A DNA stretch of 64,000 bases, taken from contig WION01000153.1 in assembly GCA_015039365.1 (NCBI GenBank), positions 56,778 to 120,777 on the forward strand, read 5' to 3'. This DNA comes from Amanita rubescens (Eukaryota; Basidiomycota; Agaricomycetes; Agaricales; Amanitaceae). The translations under genes were made by a program, and so were the position numbers. The notes beneath the pieces are model-generated. The model was not told the DNA's origin, did not search any database, and worked only from the letters and a program-made list of their open reading frames with translations. Positions 34,791-46,321 of this stretch are shown here, piece by piece (the first letter of the stretch is position 1; every line of letters starts with the position of its first letter).

Positions 34791-35997
34791 GAGATGTAAT
34801 TTATGGACATGCATCAACTGGGTAGGATGAGCATATGTTTTTTCGCGGAATTTGTCGAAATATGGAAGATAACCTTTGGGCTTAACATCTGGGCTTCCTG
34901 CGTGGAGATTGTTTCGGGAATGTGCGCTGTGAGGCAGTGGCCATGGGTTTTACTAAGCTACCACGTACCCGGTCTAGAAATCTCGACCCGCCGCCCACTT
35001 GTGCTCCCATGCTTGTCAAGCAATCCAGTTCTATGAGGAGGGAAGGTAGGAGCTAGTGAAGACGATGTGAGGTGTCATTGGAATGATGGCGGAGCAGACT
35101 TGCGCACGGACCAAGTGTTCCTGCAAGTCCCATCCTTGAATTCACTTGCACCACCACCATATTCTCATGCTCGATGAACAACAAGCGCGGCAAAGCAGAT
35201 GCTGTCTTCGCGACTGCGGCAGAAGACAGCCAGGAATATATTGTGGATGGGTAGGAAAAGGAAATGGGAGGGCCTCGTGCCCTCCTGTCACCTGTGTTGT
35301 GTTGCTGCATGATGTGTGGTCCGAGTAGTGATCTGCGCGCCCTTGGAGCGCGCATTTTTTTTCTCGCTGTGGGAAGGGTGTAGAGCCTTCTCTTGCCGAA
35401 AAGGTGGTCGTTCGCGCGGAGGCCGGAAATTACCGGCCAATCGTGCCAGCATCGCTGCGGCAGAAATGTACGCCCACCGCTGGCACGAGGTATCAAAGCA
35501 AAAAAAAAGTATGGCTTTCGCGACGTTACCGCGTTTCGTGCTTACACTGTATGAAGGATATATGGCAATAGCTGCACTTGAGGGTCGCTTGTCGGTAACT
35601 GAACGCGTAAGATGATCTGATTGCCTGTGCGAACCATGCATTTATGTTAGGGCATTTTCAGGCACCAAAATCGTCGTGCGTCACTAATTCTGGTAATGGG
35701 ACTTAGTTTGCGTCTATTTGCTCAGTGATTAATGATTAATCAGGCAATGAGCAGAAAGACTATTTTGAAGGGAACGAGGCATACACGTTGAAATCACATT
35801 TGAGTGAGTATAAACGTGTTCTGGCTCTGGCCAACCACTCAAAACCCAGCTCCACTTCAGCAGACCAACATTGGTAGCCCGAAACGCAGAGACCTTCTAT
35901 TGTCGTCACCGACTCGGAGAAGTCGGTCAACAGCGCTCAACACCCACATCCGAGGACATATAAACACATAAAGAAGCGAGTCCCTCAGGCTGTCCCA
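34791..35997. other. Intergenic stretch, nothing recognised
   Basis: About 1.2 kb. Open frames have no motifs. A TATA-like CATATAAACACATAAAG lies about 40 bp upstream of the 35998 start codon. Confidence 0.45.
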
Positions 35998-38128
35998 ATG
36001 TCCAATCCAATGCAACCCCACTTTTTTGCCCAACGATCTTTGAATGTCGAAGACTACGGAAACACCGCCAGCACTACCGTCCGATCAGTGCTTAAATCGC
36101 TCGACGCGCAAGTCGTTCAGTACGTACCTATTTTATCACCCCCAACCCCAGCACCGTCTCCGGGACCGTCCAGAAGCTCTGAAGGCCAAAGAATTCGGGA
36201 TCTCTCATACATGTCCCTCGGTTACCCAATACCTCCTCGTGACTTTCCCCTTCGACGCCAGTACCTCTTTGAAGTCCTTAAGTCATGCACTCCGTCTGAA
36301 CTGCTCTACATATCTACTTCAATCTCACCGAGGCTCAAACGTGATTTCCTCCATTTTCTACCAGTTGAGCTGGCTATCCACATCCTGGGTTTCATCGATG
36401 ATCCGCGGACTCTTGCGCGTGTAGCGCAGGTCAGCAAATATTGGAACACCCTAATGCATGATGAATTTGTTTGGAAACGGATGTGTATCTGGAACGGCTT
36501 TGATGATTGGTCAACGGACGGAATGGAAGAACGGAATTCGGCGGCATGGGACCCTGTAGTAAGTTCTCAACCGAGATGGCTCGTGATAGGCAAACTAATT
36601 ACACATGTACAGCCAAGCGACGATTACGCTAAGCCAAAATTATCCTCGACTTATCGGCATTTTAAGCTGTCATATACGACAAGTTCGTTCGATTTCCTCG
36701 AGTTTTGCGTAGCCTTACACTTCTACGGACAGTGATGAATTGGAGACATGGCGGCCAATTGCTTCGTTCGCATCGCATGCCTGTTGTCACTCCCAACAGC
36801 GGAGTCGTAACTTCGTTGGCTATCGATAATGAATGGGTGATCGTCGGGCTTACCAACTCACGAATCCATGTCTTTAGTGCACAAACGGGTGTATTACACA
36901 GAACGCTTGTCGGGCACGAGTCAGAAGTATGGGGCGTTTGCCTCGTCAGCCGGGGCGGACATCTTGCCGCGTTTCCAACAGAACCAGGCTTGTCCAAGCA
37001 CCGGACGAATACTAACGACAGAATACACGGGCTGAACTCGAGGCTCGCGCTAGGAGTGGATATGCCTAACGTTGCTCAATCATCTAATGTTTCATCTTCC
37101 AACCTGTCTGGCTCTTACAGCGATCAATGCTATGCGTCAAAAGGATGGGGGCAACCTAATGCTCTAGTTGTGAGTGGTGGATGCGATAGAGTTCTCCGAG
37201 TGTGGGACATCGAATCAGGGTAAGCATCGCAAAAAGTTTTATCTTGTGAGGACTGAGGCATAGAGGTTCTTATTCTCAGGCTGCGCAAATATGAATTACG
37301 CGGCCACACATCTACAATTCGTTGCATCCGCGTGTTAGATAATCGGCCGATAGTGGTCACCGGCTCTCGCGATGCAACATTGCGCGTGTGGGATATTCAT
37401 CGTGGAGAGATGCTTCGCGTGCTTGAGGGACATACTCAGAGCGTACGCTGCTCGGATGTTAGCGGAAACAAAGTCGTGAGTGGCAGTTACGATACTACTT
37501 GTCGGGTCAGTACTCCCTTCACATTCATGTCTTATCCAACCGATCCTGTTAATTTCCGTCACCCAGTTGTGGAATATTGATACGGGAGAGTGTTTACATG
37601 TCCTCAGCGGCCATTCCCTTCGGATTCATTCTGTTGCGTTTAATGGAGTTAGGATCGCCTCTGGAGGGTTGGATACAACGGTCCGCGTCTGGGACGCGAA
37701 TACAGGGTCAGAAAATAAAACCATAACGCAATACACTGTTTTCTTACCTTTTTCTCATTTACAGGCAATGTTTGGCACTTTTACAAGGACATAAAGCGTT
37801 GGTATGCCAACTACAACTTTCGCCCACCATTCTTGCCACAGGCGGGTCAGACGGCCATGTCATCATCTTTTGTCTGAAAACCAATAATGTTCTCCACCGC
37901 ATCGCAGCCCACGACTCGTCCGTTACATCATTACAATTCGATGACAACTTTTTAGTCACGGGTGGGAAGGATGGGCGCGTGAGACTGTTCGAGACGCAAA
38001 CCGGGAATCCTGTGCGGGAATTGAATGATTCTAGCGAACGTGTGTGGAAGGTCGCATATACGAAGGAGACGTGCGCGATTATGTGCAAGAGAGCAGGACA
38101 TACCGTGATGGAAGTTTGGAGCATGTGA
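35998..38128 (+). CDS. F-box / WD40-repeat protein (Cdc4/Fbw7-like)
   Basis: Exons: 35998-36558, 36613-36682, 36733-37219, 37280-37505, 37567-37706, 37765-38128 (1848 nt, 615 aa). The F-box is at about residues 119-160 (HFLPVELAIHILGFIDDPRT, then VSKYWNTLM and W-K). WD40 blades run from about residue 235 to the end, for example VVTGSRDATLRVWDIHRGE, VVSGSYDTTCRLWNIDTGE and IASGGLDTTVRVWDANTG. This is the architecture of SCF substrate receptors such as Cdc4, Met30 and Fbw7, which bring phosphorylated targets to the Skp1-cullin ligase. The exact orthologue is unclear. The first donor could be 36556 or 36559; the GTAAGT at 36559 was chosen. Confidence 0.9.
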
Positions 38129-38755
38129 ATAGGGTAACCTAAAGGAAGGTAAGTGAAGACGAAGAGAAAGGAATAGTAGACGTAAACGCGCCTCAGTCTC
38201 GTACAGTATCGGACAGAGGTGACAACACTATGGCAGACGATTGTATTTATATGTACGTAGGCTTAGCAACTTAACCGAAAATGCATCGAAGAGGTGAACG
38301 TTGAACATGAAAGACGACATGGCCTTTAAGCAGGTGGTCGATTGCTGTAGTACGTGGTGATGCACACAATGGCGCGGTGACGACGTCGTGATGTCTTTCA
38401 CTCCTTTCAACAGCCTGAGAGCATGCAGAGGCCTTGAGGCCCAAAGACATCAGGGTTTCGGTGGGGGCCCGGGTTTACGGCCGGGCCCAATCGTAACACC
38501 TCCTCGTGGTGAAACATTTACTACTTCTTCAGCAAGTGGATGGAGGTGGACAAGTATTGCACGAAGATCTCTCAGATTCCTCGGCACTAATCATCGGCGG
38601 CGAGGATAATTGTCGTGCGCTACGGAGCGTAGATGTAGTATGTACCTGCAAACATCATGGAATCCAGTTCGGGTCGCTATTAATGACGTCTGTAATTATA
38701 GTTAAGAATGCATGATTCTGATTGCCTCCGCCAAGTACAGGAATAAAAATCACTA
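38129..38755. other. Intergenic stretch, nothing recognised
   Basis: About 630 bp between two convergent genes. It contains a G/C-rich block, GGGGGCCCGGGTTTACGGCC, at 38463. Confidence 0.5.
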
Positions 38756-41700
38756 TCATAAGACGTATTCGAGCATGGGCGAGTCCTTAACCGTGTCCCA
38801 ATTTTGTGCGTGAGGTTTATATCCTTGCTCAGCAATCCGGAGTTTGACAGTACTATGAACCAATATCTTGTTCTCGTAAAACGGAATGTACCTGCCAAGA
38901 CCGAAGTTACACCTATGGCAAAAACTGTCAACTATCGAATGCATATACAAGCTTCGCAATTGCTTACATCCGCCGACGGATCCAGTTTCCTTGAGAATCT
39001 TGATATGTCGATAACGTAGGAATAAATTCGAGTATCCACCAAAAGCACATAAAGAGTTGAATCACATCAACGATGTCGCGTAGGTACCCGTGTGAGTGGG
39101 TTTGGGGAGATCTGTTCGGGGCGACAAATGGCTGGGAAAGCGCTTTTGAAGGGCTTTCCCCAGCGTATTTCTCGAGTTCCTGATATGCTTCGCCCAACTC
39201 CTTCAACTTCATATTTCTTCGTCTCATCTCCGTCATGACGTCAAGAAAATCGAATTCTAACTCGTCCCGCAGATACTCCACATTGAACTGAATCCCTGTC
39301 TTTGCCAAGATACATTCCTTTATCATCCAACGCAGTGGTATGAATGATAGATTGGTATTGCGTCGCGTTGAAGGAGATCCTCCGCCAACGTCTGAATGGG
39401 AACCTGAGGTATGTAAGTAGCAATAACAGACACGTTTGCTCAAATTAAATCACCTGCAAACCAGACCTCTTTCACGTCAGTGTGGTCACGTTCTGGAGCT
39501 GTGTATTGCCACTTATCGCATTTGCTTTGCTCAACTTCCCAAGTAACAGGAAAATCGACATCCAGTTCTTGTTCATGCTCCACCGTGGCTTCACTCCACA
39601 CATTAGGGCGGAACCAGGCCCTGCGTTCATCGAGGGCAAGAGCATGTCGGAAGCACTTGATACTATAATTTACCGATGTGTACGGGTGCATCTGGGGAAT
39701 GATTCCCACAGAAGAAACGGTGTCCCTGTGTGCAAGGTAAACGCTCGAACAAATGATAGTAAGACGTTACCTTACCAAACACCAACAAAGTCAATAACGA
39801 CAGATGGGCTGATTGCAAAAGTTGGGTTAAAGCAGACGAGCTCGAGGAGAGGGAATAAGCATACTAGAACGCAAATGTCGATTTGAACTCCCGGCCGAGC
39901 TTATAGCCTTGATAGCCAGTGGTCATATATATGTTGAAGGCAAAGTCGACGTGCTGAGGATTGTCCCTTGACAAAATCCCAACCTTGAAAAGAGGCAGAC
40001 GTGTCTTTTCAGATCTGTGATAATAGAGTTGGCCTCACCTTGTAAACCATGCCTGCTACTGCTCGGGCCGTATGGGCTGAGAATACACCGGATCAAGACA
40101 TGTATAATTCCATAACAAAAAGACATACCGCCCCGTGAAAAACCGAACAAACAGATTTTGTCTCCAGGTTGGTAATTTTGAATAAGGAATGTATAACTGA
40201 GGAGTGTCAGTTAGTAATTATTGTAGGGAAGAGACGCCATTTTACCCATCCTTGATACAATCATCAAGGTTCCAGACTAATATACCAATACCCGGCTGAT
40301 ATCGATAATTGGTTAGCCGAAGGAAGCTGGAACAGTTGCGGACGAACCTGATAATACACGACCTGCTCTCTGTCAAGCTTTTTGAGAGCGCGAAAGAACC
40401 GGACGATGTTCGATTCCTGATGAAAAGTCAGTAGGATCCTCTGGAAAGTTTAAATTTGCATACTCGCTGCAAGAAGATTTAGCAAGTCAGTCAAGACTCG
40501 GCGAAGGATCGACACTAACCTCCCCGAGCTTGGCCCCTGTGCCGTCGAAGCACAGTATCAGAACTCTGCCGGAATCGCGGGAAGGACTGTTCTGAGGGCC
40601 GGGATGTAAGATGTCAAATTTTGGCGGCTCTTCCAGATTTGGGGTATGATAGGAAGTGCGAAACGGACTTGCGATATTGGGCACGGACGAAACCGGCGAT
40701 TTCGGATGCGTGATAGGCACGGCGTCACGGAAGGGACCGTCCTGAAGGGACTGGAGATGCAAGATGTTGAATTTCGACGACTTTTCCACATTGGGGATAG
40801 GATAGAAAATGCGAAGGGGACTTATTGGCCGCTCTTCTAATGTGGGTGTATCAGGGGGCGTGCCAGGAGGACTTGCGATATTGGATACAGACGAAACCGG
40901 CGAATTTAGATGTGATGTCGCGATAGGTACGATGCCAGTCCCTTGCATTTTGGGACTGGAGGTGTATGAGGGAGATTTGAGAGGAGTAAATAATGAATAT
41001 TTCCTACCTATAAGGGTCTGCATCTCTCTGGAGTTTCTTATCACGGTCATTCAAGCCGCTGGCATTAAACTAGCAAAAGGAAGAGCATGAGCTTTCATAT
41101 TGGCTTGCCCGAGCCACAGTTGCATACCTTATCCGACGGAACCGGTGAATTTAGACGTGATGTCGCGATAGATACGATGCCAGCCCCCTGCATTTTCGGA
41201 CTGGAGGCGTAAAAATAAGATTTAAGAGGAATGAATAATGAATATTTCCTACCTGTAAGGGTCTACATCTCTCTGGAGTTTCTTATCTCGGTCATTCAAG
41301 CCGCTGGCATTAAACTAGCAAAAGGAAGTGCATGAGTTTTCATATTGGTTCGTCCGAGTCACAGTTGCATACCTTATCCGACGAAACCGGCGAATTTAGA
41401 CGTGATGTCGCGATAGATACAATGCCAGCCCCTTGCGCTTTCGGACTGGAGGTGTAAAAGGAAGATTCAAGAGGAGTGAATAATGAATATTTCCTACCTG
41501 TAAGGGTCTACATCTCTCTGGAGTTTCTTATCTCGGTCATTCAAGCCGCTGGCATTAAACTAGCAAAAGGAAGTGCATGAGTTTTCATATTGGCTTGCCC
41601 GAGCCACAGTTGCATACCTTATCCGACGAAACCGGCGAATTTAGACGTGATGTCGCGATAGATACGATGCCAGCCCCCTGCATTTTCGGACTGGAGGCGG

Positions 41701-42066
41701 AAAAAAAAGATTTAAGAGGAATGAATAATGAATATTTCCTACCTGTAAGGGTCTACATCTCTCTGGAGTTTCTTATCTCGGTCATTCAAGCCGCTGGCAT
41801 TAAACTAGCAAAAGGAAGTGCATGAGTTTTCATATTGGCTCGTCTGAGTCACAGTTGCATACCTTATCCGCTAATGTAGGTGAAATATTTTTCTGAATAG
41901 TGTCCGTAGATTTGTGCTCAATAGTATGTGTAGCTGATTCGGATTTGGATGTAAATGCCATTGGCGCCTTCTTGTAACAAATTGTAAGCCGTGCCAATAT
42001 TCCTCGGATGGATGTTAATTTATCGCATCTTACCTGCTCATCCAAATCCACATCTAAACTTCTCAT
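38756..42066 (-). CDS. DUF2235 hydrolase 2 with spliced tandem-repeat N-terminus
   Basis: Exons: 42066-42034, 41970-41863, then four repeat pairs (41804-41743 + 41690-41618; 41559-41498 + 41445-41373; 41314-41253 + 41200-41128; 41069-41008 + 40955-40520), 40466-40464, 40416-40348, 40295-40246, 40196-40129, 40076-40039, 39983-39871, 39808-39776, 39725-39454, 39403-38968, 38912-38756 (2283 nt, 760 aa). After the 45-residue repeats comes a linker with SPVSSV-NIASP motifs. The DUF2235 core follows: LILCFDGTGAKLG, SNIVRFFRAL, YYQPGIGI, nucleophile elbow GFSRGA near 408, VIDFVGVWDTVSSVG, HALALDERR and SHSDVGGG. The C-terminus (YIPFYENKILVHST, QNWDTVKDSPM) is typical. The substrate is unknown. The start at 42066 is uncertain: it lies 88 bp after the stop proposed for the upstream gene, and the two could be one transcript. 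Confidence 0.82.
40880..41862 (-). repeat. Four 245-bp tandem repeats, each two exons plus two introns
   Basis: The period is exactly 245 bp (for example TTCCTACCT at 41001, 41246, 41491 and 41736). On the minus strand each unit is intron 58 + exon 62 + intron 52 + exon 73. The two exons sum to 135 nt, or 45 codons, starting FNASGLNDRDKKLQRD and ending LNSPVSSDK. Three units are complete. The fourth runs on into the gene body after SPVSS. Confidence 0.92.
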
Positions 42067-42154
42067 ACAGATAATACATTAGATACATGGGAAAATGTCA
42101 AAGTAAGACTCACCTTTTTAGAATCACGCTTCCTATCCGATGTGTAGGTCACTA

Positions 42155-44228
42155 TTAAACAAAACAAACTTTGAACGATTGGTTACCATTCTCAATCACT
42201 GCTTCGTAAGACCGTTTTATATTTGTGAGTAAGCCATCGATATTAGGATTTAAAGCATCAGCAACAAAGTCCTGCAAAATGACTCAGCTTCCTGTTCGAC
42301 ACTTGAGAAAATAAATGCGTACGTCTGGCAAGTGATTGCGCCATTCGCTGTCGTGCACCATAGCAACTTTAGCCTCCGGTTTCTGTTCGGATATGAGTCT
42401 AAACACCACTAAGTCCGTCAAGTCTCACCAGGCGTAAAAGCTCGACATTGATCAAATCCGAAGGGTGTAACTTATTAGAATGAGTTTAACCATGTGAAAC
42501 GTATAGGAAATTAGGAATACACGAGTACGCACAGGAGCTGTTGCACCAACAAGCTCTTCTAGCATGACATCTCCGAGCCAACCATGTTTCGGATCACCCA
42601 CAGTTCCAGAGTCACTGGACATATTAGCTGCCTTGGTTGTCTGACTGTATTCAAGGCGCACCTGTGTATGGTCTGGCTTGCATGTTGTCTCGTACCACGG
42701 CTAGGATCTCGAGCGCTACGACCATCGCTCATACTTGGATGAAATGATTTCGTTTGACTTCCGGACGTACTGGGGTTCGGAGAGTGGTCGAATGTTCCAG
42801 TCGATGGTGAGGGAAACTCGCCATCCCGGGATGGATCAACCGCGATCGCATCCTTAAACAGGTTGTTCCATATGTCTTGTCGAAGCATGACTTTATATCC
42901 GCTTAAGAACACGCATTGATTTGGTTCCTCGTCAGAAGGAATTATATCCGTCGATTCTGGTCCCTCTCTAGCATCTACCTTGCCGCAGTAGTCCCACTGA
43001 CACGATTCGCGGCTAAAAACGAACCGCAGATAATCGCCAGGTATCGGACGCGCATAAAAGACCGCGGTGCCCCAATTAATGGACTTGATGCATCCGGTAA
43101 CAAAATAAAGGGACCCGTTGGAAATGTCTCTCCCTTTGTCAATTAGCATATATTTGTACCAATTGATGGCATGACACGCAGCATGCTTCCGGAAGTGAAG
43201 CTTATTCATTGCTTTATAGAGAGTGGCGCCTTTGGGCAGTGCAAGAGCAGCTCCTTCTGTTGCATGACACCGCAAATGTCGATACCTCCAGCTTTTGGGT
43301 AGTAAACGGCCCATGCAACCTGGTTCACCACGGCCAATTTCGTCGACATGAATACCGGGTAGAAGTTTCTCAGGACCAATTGCAAACACTTGCTTTTCAA
43401 TTTGGATACCAGATTCCGGTGAAAGAAACTCGAAGCGATCAGGAAGTTTAGCCAGATTAACCGCTGCATCTCGCTGATCGTGGTCTTGACAAGCATTGAA
43501 CATAAAATCAAAGGCACCCTCATCGGTTATTGCGCCGACGTCCCCGACTCTTATACCATACTTTCGATATACTGTTGAAAGTCCGGATGGCGTGGGCTCG
43601 TAGAGAGGATAACCCTTCCCGCACATCAACATATCACGGGCGTATATTTGAGCCCAGGTTGGGGCATCGGTGTCTATGTCATTGTCGATAGGAACAACCG
43701 TGCAATCCGCAATCATTGTCTACGCAGCACGTGAACTACAGTATAATCAATATGGACACGTCACTCACCGAGTCATCCGGAGGATCCGGGTCTACGGGAA
43801 TGGCAGTTACGTGTGGCTCGGATACGCTTCTCTGAGTCTCATGCTGGGGTGCCTTGTTTCCAGAACCACGTCCATCTCCGGCCACCGGTATTTGGGGCCG
43901 GTAAATTTGTTCAGGTTGAGATTCTGAAATTAGCATGTCATCAGTAGATATGGGACACAGTTGAAGTTGCTATCAAACCTTGAGCGTTTTTCTCCTCAAA
44001 CTGTGGTGTGCTCCGGGAAGAAGTATCGCCCATGGTTACAAAGTTCAACATGTTGATGTTATATTTCCTGAGGCTGGCATTGTCACGTAAGTCGGACATG
44101 TCACTGCCCACTATGCTGAAATCTTTGGGTTTTTCGAACCATCCACCCTCTCTGGAGTCAGACTCGGCTGGCGGCATGGAATACAACTTGCAGTTCAGCA
44201 ATGCGAATAACGCTTCCGTGACAGGCAT
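42155..44228 (-). CDS. Agaricomycete-specific protein of unknown function
   Basis: Exons: 44228-43979, 43923-43769, 43719-42735, 42672-42533, 42471-42430, 42382-42323, 42271-42155 (1749 nt, 582 aa). The long third exon has a conserved-looking core I associate with a recurrent Agaricomycete hypothetical family: WAQIYARDMLMCGKGYPLY, GIRVGDVGAITDEGAFDFMF and ATEGAALALPKGA, with a second domain around NWGTAVFYARP. The C-terminus has WLGDVMLEELVGATAP, VAMVHDSEWRNHLPD and ADALNPNIDGLLTNIK. There is no transmembrane segment or recognised catalytic motif. The model ends at a TAA. A 35-nt intron could instead continue the frame towards the DUF2235 gene just downstream, but the phases do not join cleanly. 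A decayed copy of exons 1-2 lies at 48715-48965. Confidence 0.65.
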
Positions 44229-44448
44229 TCTGACTGGTCACGAGATAATAACGCGTGCCTGCCATGAGGCCAAATTTTATTTTTTGTTGCTTGGGTGGTG
44301 GTAGTACTTGTAAGTTGTAACGGTTGTGAAGAGTAAAACGATTGTACATGTAATGATTATGATTCAGAATCTGTACAAACGAGTAAAACATGATGTAAAT
44401 GTTACAGGGTATATGGGACTCCAGGTAAGGAAATCAACGAGGATTGGG

Positions 44449-45790
44449 TCAAGAACCCTGAGCGGCGTATACTCTGAGAGATGATATTTCCCAGTATGCG
44501 TTGTTGTACGTAGATCCAGGACCGATGACATTGTCGTTTACCTATAAGGACTATTCAGTCATTGTGCTTTCCCATTGCATAGCGAGCAACTTACGCAAGA
44601 GTTTGTTCGAGTGTGGCAAGTGGAGTCGTAGATCCAGGGTACTCCAGCCCTGTTCGTGAAAACGATGAACGAAAAGGATATTTAGTTAGTTACGGATGCA
44701 GGGTGAGGAAAAAAGCGGTAATTACCAATCACCGCATAGAGTCGTTGTGAACAAGAGCTGTTGAGGCGCAAAGAATTCATTGTAATCGCAGGTTGAGCTA
44801 GAGTACGCAGCACTAGGCGGTCCCCAGGTCGACGTGTCGAGAGTAGATGTAGACGTTGCAGTCTGAATGTTTTCCGGGACATTAGGTCGCTATGTAACAC
44901 GAATCGCGTGAGATAAAGCCGAATTTAAATGTACCCTGGGTAGGACTCACGCTCCAGAACCATATATAAACGCCCGACACGTCAAGTTGAGCCGCATACA
45001 CGCCTCCTCCTGCTTGTGCGAAGCCCGCACCGTAGCTGTTTGCTTTTGTCTCTGCTACGACGCATCCAGCTGGTACTGAGCAATCGGTGCCTATGATGTG
45101 TCCGGTGTGCGAACTACTGGTGTCTATCTTGCAGCCCGGAGTGGTGTGCAATACGTATTGGTTGTGGTTCATCAAGTTGACGGCTTCGATGATATCGATT
45201 TCACCGCCATCTGGCCAGGTAACGTCTGCGCCTCTTGTCCAAAATGAGGGCCAGACCTGTTAAGGAACGGTTATGGGTGACGTGAATGACAGGAGGTGGA
45301 ATCTCACTGAGCAGCCGTAAGGTATGTGAAGTAGATCGATCACGATGAGGCTTCCGGCGCCGTACGAGTCCTGGGATGTGATTCTGACCTGCAGCAACAA
45401 CGTTAACGCGTGAATTCAAGAAACGAACGTGATGAAAGTCGTACCGAAGCTCGGTTGACCACGGATGCTGGTGCGATGTACGTCGTGTCGTCGACTCTCA
45501 TGATAGCGTTGCCCGCCGAATTCACGGTCGCAAGGCCGCTGGACATGGCATCTTGGCGATCCAGATACGTCACATTTCCTGTGCGCGACAGCGTAAGTAC
45601 CAGCATTGGGAATTCAATACGTGTAACGCTTACCCCAAGTCGTGTTATCGACATTGCCGTAAAAATCCCATCTGTCAAAGAACGAGCTGCCGCTGTATTC
45701 GCGGAGGAGTGAATAGACTGCTCCGGCCGGGGCAACTAGGTTAGTTGCCAGCAGGAAAAACGGGAAGGCTAAGAATTGCCTGTAACCCAT
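44449..45790 (-). CDS. GH16 endo-beta-1,3(4)-glucanase
   Basis: Exons: 45790-45634, 45578-45445, 45388-45308, 45256-44951, 44889-44726, 44649-44595, 44541-44449 (990 nt, 329 aa). The signal peptide MGYRQFLAFPFFLLATNLVA leads into a GH16 laminarinase-type domain. Motifs include YTSS-like N-terminal strands, CSVWPSFWTRG, the catalytic GGEIDIIEAVN (E143, D145, E148) and CSVPAGCVVAETKANSYG. IYIWFWS-like YIWFWS, STLDTSTWGPPSAAY and a Cys-rich end follow. The enzyme should be secreted and cleave beta-1,3 or mixed-linkage glucan in fungal or plant walls. All introns are GT-AG, 51-76 nt. Its 3' half is duplicated as a pseudogene at 33.3-34.3 kb. Confidence 0.93.
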
Positions 45791-46321
45791 TTTTTAATGG
45801 TGTGCGGGATCGAATTGGGAAGCAAGTAGAACTTCTACGAATGCTTGTTTGTCTTGGGAATGTTATGGAGGAGCTAGTCCTTTTAGGGTGGTTTGTAATT
45901 CCGTCATGTGAGTTCCATCAATGAGGGTTTGATGGGTTGAACCAAAGCACCCCGTGTGTGCTGCCAGTGAAAGCAAAGAGGTTCTTAAGTAGAACCAAGT
46001 GAGGCCGCCATTCAAGTTCTAGTAGTTCTAATTATAGGTAGGTATGGCAATTTTAGGTCAATTGAAACTCAGTTCGCTACTCACCGCCCACATCCCCGGA
46101 GGCGCATGGGCATATAGCTTCCGTTCTGTTACTCTTCCCCCAAATGCCCCAGTCTGACCGATCCAGGTCACCACGATGCGGGTGCTATGTCTACTCTTTC
46201 ACGCGGGCGCAGCCAGGCTTTGTCAAGGTTCTATCCATAACATCGTTTCGGGAAGGAATATGCCGTGTGCTGTAACACTTCGCTTTTAAGGAGACCTTGC
46301 TCATCGGAAGCAATCCCACCC
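45791..46321. other. Intergenic region between divergent GH16 and transporter genes
   Basis: About 530 bp. It probably holds both promoters. No other feature was recognised. Confidence 0.5.
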
